Assembly: GCA_003162635.1 (NCBI GenBank)
Contig: PMNE01000043.1
Span: forward strand, 1-38,189
Direction: 5' to 3'
Source of the DNA: Ignavibacteriota bacterium
Lineage (GTDB): Bacteria > Bacteroidota > Ignavibacteria > UBA10030 > UBA6906
Length of the DNA: 38,189 nucleotides
A model generated the notes under the pieces. The model was not told where the DNA came from and did not search any database. It saw nothing but the letters and a program-made list of their open reading frames with translations. Shown here in pieces: positions 31,713 to 38,189 of this stretch (its first letter is position 1; each line of letters starts with the position of its first letter). Position numbers and translations under genes: made by a program.

Positions 31713-33602
31713 ATGAACCATCCGAGTTATGTGAAGTGCCTGGGGAACCTGGTGTTCCTGATGACCGCTCTGGCATCCGGTGCGGTGGCCGGCGAGAAAG
31801 CGATCGCCTCTCTCCATGACATGTCCGACGTGGAATTGAAGGAGACCGGGTTCACGATGCAAATCGGGGCTCCTGTCCATATCAAAGCAGTCGGTGCCGG
31901 GGGCGACTACGGGTGGACATACAAGAGCGGCGACATGTTCGCCTATGCGTGGGTCATCAATGCCGATACGCGCCAGGTAGTGTGGGAGATGACGGCGGAC
32001 AAGACCTCGAAGGTGAAAAGCGATCGGACGCTCGACGGCGTCATCAATCTCCCCGCGGGATCGTATGAAGTGTATTTCAGCGCGGCTGTCTTTGCCTACC
32101 ACACTGCGTTCACCCATATTCAGGTCGACGTCGATCACCGGCAAGATCCACTTTTCGGAGCGGGACGGAGGGAGAGGAACGATTTTTTCGGCTGGCTCAA
32201 GGGCTGGTGGTCCGACGACATCGCAAACGAATGGAACAAGCGTTCGAAGCAATGGGGCATCGACCTGCTTGTCGACGAGTCCGTTCCAGTATGGAATTTT
32301 CAACCGCCGAAGCAGCGTGAGAATGTTGTCTTCGCCGCGACACCGCTGGGAGACAACGAAAACATTCGCCGTGGGTTTGCCCTCAGTGCCCCCATGACTC
32401 TGACGATCGATGCTGTCGGGGAAGGACGTACAGAGGGAGAATTGAACGATTTCGGCTGGATCGTCAACAGGGCGGACCGGCGGCGCGTATGGGAGATGTC
32501 GTTCCAGAATAGCTCTTGGGCGGGTGGGGCGCAGAAGAACATCCGGTCGAAAGCACAAATCTCTCTCCCGAAAGGGGAGTATGTGCTGTACTATGTGACC
32601 GACGGAAGTCATTCCATGACGAATTGGAACGACAATCCCCCCTACGATCCCTTCGCGTGGGGAATCACGCTCAGCGCGGCTTCGGAGAAGGAAATGAAGG
32701 CGTTCAGACTGGTCCCCTATACGGAGGACCAGAATGTCATCGTATCTCTTGTCCGTGCAAGGGACAACGACTATAAGTCATCCGGCTTCGTCCTCAGGGA
32801 AACGGCGGAGCTCCGCGTGTATGCCATCGGAGAGCTGGGTAGCTCCCGCCGCCAAATGGCGGACTATGGGACCATCCTTGACGCGAACACGCGTACCAAG
32901 GTGTGGACGATGGACTTTCACCGCACCCTGCCGGCAGGAGGAGATGTCAAGAACCGGTTCATCGATGAAGTGATCACGCTCCCGCGCGGAAGTTATCTTG
33001 TGACGTACCAAACGGACGATACCCACAGCTACGGCTCATGGAATGCGGACCCTCCCTTCGACCAGGAACATTACGGCATCACTGTCATGGGGGCGGGCGA
33101 CAACTGGGATCCCTCCATTGTCTCGCCATACACGGAAGAGAGGGAGAAGAATATCGTCGCGCAGATCATCAGGCCCGGAGACAATGTCGATGTGAGCCGT
33201 GCATTCAGTCTCGACAAGGTGACCAGACTCCGGATCTACGCAATCGGCGAAGGGCAGAACAGGGAGATGTACGACTATGGCTGGATCGAAGACGCTCGCA
33301 CAGGGAGCACGGTGTGGGAAATGACCTATGGCATGACCTTCCACGCGGGAGGGGGTCGAAAAAACCGCATGGTCAACACGACAGTCCTGCTCGATAAGGG
33401 GAATTATCGCCTGCGCTTCAAGAGTGACGATTCACATTCCTTTGGGAACTGGAATGTCGATCCGCCGGAGGACCAGCAGTTTTGGGGGATCACCGTGTAC
33501 CGTGACGACGGGACGCTCCCGCCTGTCGCGCCGCATCAACCTCGCGCGCCTCTGCCTCCAGATGCGCCGCGCGGGGAGGATCCGGCCGATGGGGAAGAAT
33601 AG
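31713..33602 (+). CDS. Secreted protein of four tandem beta-rich repeats, function unknown
   Basis: 629 residues. A signal peptide (1-26, ending AVA) leads into four related modules of about 120 residues: roughly 28-145 (the most divergent, followed by a Trp-rich insert to 185), 203-322, 340-460 and 478-597. Each module contains AIGEG-like, D(Y/F)GWI, (V)WEM, a basic RKN or QKN spot, a LPxGxYxLxY strand, T/SDDSHSxxxWNxDPPxD and WGITV. A Pro-rich, acidic tail (about 602-629) closes it. I know no family with certainty; the pattern suggests an extracellular or periplasmic beta-sandwich array. No sorting domain is seen. The 3' end overlaps the pseudouridine synthase gene on the other strand. Confidence 0.8.
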   Translation: MNHPSYVKCLGNLVFLMTALASGAVAGEKAIASLHDMSDVELKETGFTMQIGAPVHIKAVGAGGDYGWTYKSGDMFAYAWVINADTRQVVWEMTADKTSKVKSDRTLDGVINLPAGSYEVYFSAAVFAYHTAFTHIQVDVDHRQDPLFGAGRRERNDFFGWLKGWWSDDIANEWNKRSKQWGIDLLVDESVPVWNFQPPKQRENVVFAATPLGDNENIRRGFALSAPMTLTIDAVGEGRTEGELNDFGWIVNRADRRRVWEMSFQNSSWAGGAQKNIRSKAQISLPKGEYVLYYVTDGSHSMTNWNDNPPYDPFAWGITLSAASEKEMKAFRLVPYTEDQNVIVSLVRARDNDYKSSGFVLRETAELRVYAIGELGSSRRQMADYGTILDANTRTKVWTMDFHRTLPAGGDVKNRFIDEVITLPRGSYLVTYQTDDTHSYGSWNADPPFDQEHYGITVMGAGDNWDPSIVSPYTEEREKNIVAQIIRPGDNVDVSRAFSLDKVTRLRIYAIGEGQNREMYDYGWIEDARTGSTVWEMTYGMTFHAGGGRKNRMVNTTVLLDKGNYRLRFKSDDSHSFGNWNVDPPEDQQFWGITVYRDDGTLPPVAPHQPRAPLPPDAPRGEDPADGEE

Positions 33603-34192
33603 TCTATTCGCAGCTCTCTTCTGAGACGCTGGATCTCCTCGCGATTGAGTTCCCGTGATTTCCCCGGAAGAACACCGTCAAGCGTCAACGCGCCAACGGC
33701 GACGCGGATAAGCCGCAGCGTGGGATGACCCGCCGCGGCTGTCATTTTTCTCACCTGCCTGTTTCTTCCTTCCTTCAATGTGACGCGCAGCCATGCCGTC
33801 GGTATGTTCTTCCTCCGGCGAATTGGTACACGGCGCGGCAGCACAGGGGGGTCCTCTCTCAAGAGTTCCACATCGGCCGGTTTTGTCTTCTTTCCTTCGA
33901 CTCGGACACCCTTTCGGAGGAGTTCCAGCGCTTTGGGATCGGGCAGGCGTTCGACCTGGACAAGATACGTCCGGGGATGTTGATGCTGCGGATCGGTCAA
34001 TCGGTGCTTGATCCGATTGTCGTCAGTGAGAAGGAGCAATCCTTCACTGTCCGCGTCAAGCCGGCCGGCAGGGTACACGGCCTTTGGAAACGGTCCGTAG
34101 TCGGCAAGCGACTCCCACGTCCCCTCGCGGGAGAATTGCGAAAGAACGCCGTATGGCTTGTGGAAGAGTATGATCCTTGATTCCATAGCCAC
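33536..34192 (-). CDS. RsuA/RluE-type pseudouridine synthase
   Basis: 218 residues. Catalytic aspartate D46 lies in PAGRLDADSEGLLLLT, the RsuA/RluB/E/F signature, and KEGRNRQVRKM is the conserved C-terminal motif. There is no N-terminal S4 domain, as in RluE (23S rRNA) and short relatives. The last 22 residues (rich in Ser, Gly, Arg) come from DNA that on the plus strand encodes the Pro-rich tail of the repeat protein, giving a 67-bp convergent overlap. It lies 16 bp after the PP2C gene. ATG 34192 is used; ATG 34186 is possible. Confidence 0.87.
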   Translation of the reverse strand: MAMESRIILFHKPYGVLSQFSREGTWESLADYGPFPKAVYPAGRLDADSEGLLLLTDDNRIKHRLTDPQHQHPRTYLVQVERLPDPKALELLRKGVRVEGKKTKPADVELLREDPPVLPRRVPIRRRKNIPTAWLRVTLKEGRNRQVRKMTAAAGHPTLRLIRVAVGALTLDGVLPGKSRELNREEIQRLRRELRIDYSSPSAGSSPRGASGGRGARG

Positions 34193-34208
34193 AAAAGAGA
34201 AGTGTCTG

Positions 34209-35441
34209 TCAGCGGCTTCGCTTGATGACGACGAGCGTTTTGTCGTCGGAGTAATCAGTCACGCGGTCATGGATCTGGACCTCCTCGATAATGAGTTGGC
34301 AGATCTCCCGGGGTGACCTGTGCTGGTTCTCCTGAAGCTTCTGGATCAGCCGCTGTTCTCCGTACATCTCCCGGTTGTCGTTCGTCGCCTCGGAAATCCC
34401 GTCGGTGTACATCAGGAGAATGTCGCCCCGTTGCATGATCGTGAATTCCGTCCTGTATTTTTCCTGGGGAAACGGCCCGATGATCTGGCCCGTCGCGCTG
34501 AGCGTCTCGGTCTCGGTAGTTGCGGCCCGGAGCAGGATCGGATTGCTGTGGCCCGCATTGACGTAGGAAACCAATCCGTTTTCCGAATCGGTGAATTCCG
34601 CGTACACCATGGAGATGAAGTGCTCCGGCGTGAAGGTTTTTCCCACCATCCGGTTCAGCCGTCCAATGAGAGAACTCATCTTGGTCTGGAACTCAACCCC
34701 CATCCGGAGGGCGCCTGAAACATAGAGGGCTTGTGCAGCCGCAGAGAGTCCCTTGCTGGCGGCGTCTCCGATCACTACGCCAAGCCGGTCCTTGTCGTCG
34801 CTCGCCTGCAGATAATCAAAGAAATCCCCTCCGACGATCCGTTCCGAAATCGAAATCCCGTAGAGGTCGTACATGCCGAATTTCAATTCATGCGCCGGCA
34901 GAATGCTCCGTTGGATTTCGCGGGCCTTGTCGAGATCGCGCTCCAGCGCCTCTGCCTTCGTCTCGCTCCTGCGACGCGACAGCGACGATGTCAGCGCGCT
35001 GCCGATGATGTTCAGCGCGTACAACATGTCGTGCTTCAGAAAGTTGGCGTTGATGGCAAGAACGTATTGGTAGAGCCGGTAGGATTTCCAGGCGATTTTT
35101 TCCCCCACGCCCGTTGCAGAGTAATGGACGATCCCCTTCTTCCGGAGATACCGGTTGGTCTCGGTATCGACGATCGTCCCCCTTTTGTCGAGTTGAAGAA
35201 ACATCGGGTAATCATGAACCCTGATGCGGAAATTCTTTTCGATCGCCTCCATTTCGCCGTATTGCCGGAGGAGGCGGTACGTCCCGTTTGCGGCGTCAAG
35301 CTTCCAGATCCGGCCTCCGTTGATGGCGATGTCCTCGTTGACGATGATGTTTTCGAGGACGTATCCGAGGAGTTGTTCCTCCGTCCGGAATTTTGCCTCG
35401 CTGAGGAGTTTGATCGTTCGGTATAACTTATGCTGGTCCAT
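34209..35441 (-). CDS. PP2C-type (SpoIIE/RsbU) serine phosphatase with N-terminal sensor region
   Basis: 410 residues. The N-terminal part (about 1-150) is GAF-like in size and pattern, a helical linker with EIQRSILP (176-182) precedes the phosphatase as in RsbU/RsbP, and the PP2C SpoIIE domain spans about 190-408. Metal-binding aspartates are D206 (VGGDFFDY), D226 (IGDAASKG), YTDGISEA and YSDDKT. Such enzymes usually dephosphorylate anti-sigma-antagonists; no STAS or RsbW-like partner is in the window. It sits 18 bp after the DUF1684 lipoprotein gene. Confidence 0.86.
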   Translation of the reverse strand: MDQHKLYRTIKLLSEAKFRTEEQLLGYVLENIIVNEDIAINGGRIWKLDAANGTYRLLRQYGEMEAIEKNFRIRVHDYPMFLQLDKRGTIVDTETNRYLRKKGIVHYSATGVGEKIAWKSYRLYQYVLAINANFLKHDMLYALNIIGSALTSSLSRRRSETKAEALERDLDKAREIQRSILPAHELKFGMYDLYGISISERIVGGDFFDYLQASDDKDRLGVVIGDAASKGLSAAAQALYVSGALRMGVEFQTKMSSLIGRLNRMVGKTFTPEHFISMVYAEFTDSENGLVSYVNAGHSNPILLRAATTETETLSATGQIIGPFPQEKYRTEFTIMQRGDILLMYTDGISEATNDNREMYGEQRLIQKLQENQHRSPREICQLIIEEVQIHDRVTDYSDDKTLVVIKRSR

Positions 35442-35459
35442 GCAGAGTAGGGATAAGGG

Positions 35460-36137
35460 TCATTCGTGATACTTCATTTCGCCGACGCGAAGGGGAACGT
35501 CAACGCGATCTTCGGATCGGGGGATAGCGCAGGAATACATTGTACTGTACGCGCAATACGGATTGTAGGCCTTGTTCAGGTCGATGGTGTAGGAATGCGC
35601 TGCATCGTGTGCGTCGTCTCCCACATCGATGTACCGGCCAACCGCGTATGTTTCGCTCCCTGTGGTCTGATCGGTAAACCAGACGCAAAGGTTTTCCGGA
35701 AAGTTTTCATACCTATCGCGATCAGAGGGCGTGAATTTATAGACGTTGAGGCGGACCGTCGCCGCCGTCCCTTCGGTCCCCGGGAGGAGAAACTCGAAAT
35801 ATCCGTAACGAAGCTGGCGTCGTTCCTCGCCCCGCGTTCCCATGACAATGACGGTATCCGGAGAGGAGGAGGTGTGGAGCACCGAGCGGACGCAATAGAC
35901 CGGGTCGACGGGAAACCACCGCAGGCCATGGTACGCGACGCTGGTGTCCCGTACGAACGGAGAATGAGGGTCTTCCCGGAAAAACGTGTCCATTGCCGCG
36001 CGATGCGCAAGATTGTCATTGAGGATTGCAACGCTGTCGGCACCACTTTTGTGGACAAGCGAGGGAGGGGCGTGCCGGCACGAAAGCAAGACACATGCGA
36101 TGAGGAGCGACGCGAGTGAGCAGAAGCGAATCCGCAT
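35460..36137 (-). CDS. DUF1684-containing lipoprotein
   Basis: 225 residues from ATG 36137, which places a lipoprotein signal at the N-terminus with lipobox LLSC and lipidated C20. The body matches the DUF1684 pattern: RYGYFEF strands, LNVYKF, then FTDQTTGSETYAVGRYIDV and the diagnostic LNKAYNPYCAYSTMYSCAIPRSED near the end. The function of the family is not established. A 130-codon in-frame extension upstream overlaps the C39-like gene antisense-free but in another frame and is rejected. It is 67 bp downstream of the C39-like gene and 18 bp upstream of the PP2C gene. Confidence 0.83.
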   Translation of the reverse strand: MRIRFCSLASLLIACVLLSCRHAPPSLVHKSGADSVAILNDNLAHRAAMDTFFREDPHSPFVRDTSVAYHGLRWFPVDPVYCVRSVLHTSSSPDTVIVMGTRGEERRQLRYGYFEFLLPGTEGTAATVRLNVYKFTPSDRDRYENFPENLCVWFTDQTTGSETYAVGRYIDVGDDAHDAAHSYTIDLNKAYNPYCAYSTMYSCAIPRSEDRVDVPLRVGEMKYHE

Positions 36138-36204
36138 TGAGCAGTCGCGCCCCGCCTGCGTGGTGGAGAAGCGCCGGGAGAGGGTGAAAGAACGGATCAT
36201 ATCC

Positions 36205-37065
36205 TCACGCGTTGCCGTAAATCGCGTTGACGCCGTACGTGCTTGCGGCCCAGAAGGCAAGGTTGACGGTGATTGCAGCAATCGCGCGTTTCTCGTCCTC
36301 CACCCGGACGACGAAATCGTAGGTGTCTGCAACGAACTGCATGTTGCGAAGGACTTTCCCGACACGCTCCCGGGAAACCGTCCCGTGCCAGAAAGCGATC
36401 TGTTCGCGCAACATCGCGCCATGGCGGCGGAGAAGCTCCCCCATGGAGATAACCTTCTCCGCGCGGGGCGTGCGGGGAATACAGATATGAGAGAGGTCGT
36501 TGAAGTACTCGTCCCATGACTGCGCAAACGCGTTGTTCTCCGGCCGCCGCAGGTAATGGGCTCGTTTCAGGGAGAAGCGCGCTTTGGTGCGGACACGAAA
36601 CTTGGGGATGACCGGATGAAGATCGTACAATCGGCGCTGTTGGGTCGGATCCTCCGGGTCGGGTTCGGCATACACCCATCGCTTCTTCAAACTCAGCCAC
36701 GTCTCGATGCAAACAACAGGGGCCTCACGACTGTCGATCGTAATGAACTTCCCCCGTTCTGCTCCGACAACAGTGATCCAGTGGTTCCATGCATCGACGC
36801 AGAGGAGAGCCGGATAGCCCTTCTTCAGGACGAGAAGGAGTTCACGTTTTGCGCGGAGGGAATTCTTCCTCCGGATGACCTTCATTTCGCAGTTATACGC
36901 CTTTGCCGCACGTGCGAGCTTAATCTCATCCGTCCCATTCCACCAATGCGTTCCCGCAACGCGTGAAACCACGTTTTCATCGACGATTCTGCCAAGCATG
37001 ATGAGTGCGTATTTCAGTGCGAATGGACCGCACTGCCACTTGTTTGGCTGAGGATACAATCCCAT
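36205..37065 (-). CDS. C39-like papain-fold cysteine protease homologue
   Basis: 286 residues. The first 120 resemble a C39-like peptidase domain: NKWQCGPFALKYAL with Q11 and C12 as oxyanion and nucleophile, H95 in AWNHWITVVG, and D111 in FITIDSREA. The remaining 160 residues are basic and helical with no motif I recognise, ending in a mildly hydrophobic stretch (AIAAITVNLAFWAAS). There is no signal peptide and no ABC transporter, unlike bacteriocin-processing C39 domains, so it is probably cytoplasmic. Substrate unknown. It lies behind tandem terminators, so it heads a new unit with the DUF1684 gene. Confidence 0.72.
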   Translation of the reverse strand: MGLYPQPNKWQCGPFALKYALIMLGRIVDENVVSRVAGTHWWNGTDEIKLARAAKAYNCEMKVIRRKNSLRAKRELLLVLKKGYPALLCVDAWNHWITVVGAERGKFITIDSREAPVVCIETWLSLKKRWVYAEPDPEDPTQQRRLYDLHPVIPKFRVRTKARFSLKRAHYLRRPENNAFAQSWDEYFNDLSHICIPRTPRAEKVISMGELLRRHGAMLREQIAFWHGTVSRERVGKVLRNMQFVADTYDFVVRVEDEKRAIAAITVNLAFWAASTYGVNAIYGNA

Positions 37066-37097
37066 CGAATGCCGCCATCCTGTTCCGAATGCCCGAG

Positions 37098-37127
37098 AAA
37101 AAAACCGTGGCCCCTTGAGGGACCACG
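37098..37127 (-). terminator. Intrinsic terminator, minus strand
   Basis: The minus strand reads a 9-bp stem CGTGGTCCC / GGGGCCACG (one G-U pair, 37127-37106), loop TCAA, then G and a run of seven T (37104-37098). This is the second of two stops behind the DinB gene. Confidence 0.8.
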
Positions 37128-37172
37128 CTGTTCATCAAAGGTACGGAAAGGGGAGGGGAATTCCAACACCAC

Positions 37173-37207
37173 AAAAACGGCGAAATGCTGACAATTTCGC
37201 CGTTTTT
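37173..37207. terminator. Bidirectional intrinsic terminator
   Basis: A perfect 14-bp inverted repeat, AAAAACGGCGAAAT (37173-37186) against ATTTCGCCGTTTTT (37194-37207), loop of 7 nt. It gives a T-run on both strands. It is the first stop behind the DinB gene, 85 bp after its end. Confidence 0.85.
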
Positions 37208-37291
37208 ACTCATTTCGACCCCTGTCACCCTCCGCCCAGGCAGTGAGAAAGGTGCGGGAATTGCGGTTCCCCACCTGAGGAGGCGGGACTC

Positions 37292-37795
37292 CTACGCGAT
37301 CTTTGCCACCTCCCGGAAGAACAACGCCATCCCGGTCGAGGGCGGGGTATGCCCAAGCTGACGGAACAGCGCGACAACCTGGCCCCTGTGGTACGTCGAA
37401 TGATCGACCACGTGAAGAACCGATTGCCAGAGAGGAAGCGTCGTTTTCTGACCGGCAACATCGGTGTACGTCAGCGGCGCCTGGAGTTTCTGGTCTGTCA
37501 GCGTGCTGAAGAATTTTGCTCCATCATATCCCGTTTGTTCCCAAAGCCTGCGGAGTGCGGCAACTGTCGGTGCATCGGCCGCTGTCATGGGTTTGACTGC
37601 GGGGCCGCCCGTCCACCTTTGAAGCCAACGCCGCTCCGCGAGCACCTGGTGGAGAATCGTACCGTGGATGCTGGTGTGGCTGCTTTTCATGTCTTTGATG
37701 ACGTCCTCGTGCGGCAACGAAGCGACGGCGTCAAAGATTCGTGTCGTTGCCCATGCGTTGAATGCCTGGAGCAGCTTGATCTCCTGTCCTGTCAT
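37292..37795 (-). CDS. DinB/DfsB-family metal-binding protein
   Basis: 167 residues from ATG 37795, which has GGAGGAA about 4 nt upstream. It is a four-helix bundle of the DinB superfamily with the three metal ligands in family position: H49 (TILHQVLAE), H132 and H136 (HVVDHSTYHRGQ). The family includes thiol-dependent enzymes (bacillithiol or mycothiol transferases) and damage-inducible proteins; the substrate cannot be told. It follows mutS after 22 bp and may be cotranscribed with it. Two intrinsic terminators end the unit. Confidence 0.85.
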   Translation of the reverse strand: MTGQEIKLLQAFNAWATTRIFDAVASLPHEDVIKDMKSSHTSIHGTILHQVLAERRWLQRWTGGPAVKPMTAADAPTVAALRRLWEQTGYDGAKFFSTLTDQKLQAPLTYTDVAGQKTTLPLWQSVLHVVDHSTYHRGQVVALFRQLGHTPPSTGMALFFREVAKIA

Positions 37796-37817
37796 CGGTT
37801 CCTCCCCCATGTGCTGC

Positions 37818-38189
37818 CTATGGTCTCTCACCCGCTTTCTTGCGGAGCGCAGCGAGAGTTTGGAGCGCTTCGATCGGCGTCATCCCATCGATGTCCAGGG
37901 ATGCCAACTCGGCCCGCAGGGGGTCGTCCTTCATCTCGAAGAGCGTAAGCTGTACTTCGGGCGCCTGCACCCGTCCCCGCTTCTTTACAGCGCTTGTGCC
38001 GTGAACGGAGAGATCCGTTCCCTCGAGATTCTTCAGGAGCACCTGCGCCCGGTCGGTCACTTCCTGCGGCAGTCCCGCCATACGTGCGACATGGATTCCG
38101 TAGGAATGGTCGGCCACGCCGGGAGAGACCTTGTGCAGAAAAACGACCTTGCTTCCATACTCCCGCACCTCCACCTTGAGATTGATGAT
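37818..38189 (-). CDS. mutS: DNA mismatch repair protein MutS, C-terminal part (cut by window edge)
   Basis: The last 123 codons of MutS; the gene continues beyond the window. VVFLHKVSPGVADHSYGIHVARMAGLP is the conserved region after the Walker motifs of the ATPase domain, and the tail DDPLRAELASLDIDGMTPIEALQTLAALRKKAG is the typical C-terminal helix-turn-helix dimer region. MutS recognises mismatches and recruits MutL. Confidence 0.95.
   Translation of the reverse strand: MINLKVEVREYGSKVVFLHKVSPGVADHSYGIHVARMAGLPQEVTDRAQVLLKNLEGTDLSVHGTSAVKKRGRVQAPEVQLTLFEMKDDPLRAELASLDIDGMTPIEALQTLAALRKKAGERP

Noticed and set aside
31473-32612. N-terminal extension of thyA by 380 codons
   Set aside because: The added part is antisense to the repeat-protein gene and ThyA is complete at 270 residues from ATG 31472.

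Overview
The window is a dense, GC-rich bacterial chromosome segment from a diderm (Gram-negative) organism. It encodes an LptD-type outer-membrane LPS assembly protein, several lipoproteins with lipoboxes and a periplasmic-type amidase. The combination of a 7TM-HD (PgpH-type) phosphodiesterase, an LptD with the PHYYF-type region, an archaeal-type Ogg2 glycosylase, an FtsB/DivIC-like protein beside ddl and an NRAMP-UspA fusion suggests a member of the Bacteroidota/Chlorobiota/Ignavibacteriota (FCB) group. That placement is inference from gene content only. I see no prophage, insertion sequence, integron, CRISPR array or rRNA.

Region 1 (36-14400, plus strand) is one long co-oriented block with many 1-4 bp overlaps: pgpH, xerD, a class V aminotransferase, lysA, asd, a lipoprotein, a class II aldolase-like protein, ddl, an FtsB/DivIC-like gene, rarA, an lptD-like gene and a second lipoprotein. 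The theme is cell envelope and lysine/DAP supply (asd and lysA feed peptidoglycan, ddl makes D-Ala-D-Ala) plus chromosome maintenance (xerD, rarA).

Region 2 (14422-19716, minus strand) holds a protein quality-control unit, tRNA-Leu(TAG) - tig - clpP - clpX, behind a recognisable promoter. Upstream of it is a soluble sensor histidine kinase (cNMP-binding, GAF, HisKA, HATPase) with its own promoter almost touching the start codon.

Region 3 (20031-25218, plus strand) carries an M24 (Xaa-Pro type) peptidase, a POT-like peptide transporter, and a manganese/iron module: a DtxR/MntR repressor followed one base later by an NRAMP transporter fused to a universal stress protein domain. A 16-bp palindrome overlaps both the -10 box and the start codon of the repressor.

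Region 4 (25237-29607, minus strand) is a tightly coupled operon carrying all three enzyme types of the 8-oxoguanine (GO) defence: a NUDIX hydrolase, MutY and Ogg2. Two small ORFs, YajQ and an N-acetylmuramoyl-L-alanine amidase follow.

Region 5 (29737-38189) contains an unrecognised 141-residue protein, thyA-folA (dTMP and tetrahydrofolate), a secreted protein made of four copies of an unfamiliar beta-rich repeat, a pseudouridine synthase whose 3' end overlaps that gene on the opposite strand, a PP2C/RsbU-type phosphatase, a DUF1684 lipoprotein, a C39-like cysteine protease homologue, tandem terminators, a DinB-family protein and the 3' end of mutS.

The most interesting items are the overlapping metal-repressor operator, the compact GO-repair operon with its small ORFs, the four-repeat secreted protein, and the standalone C39-like protein.
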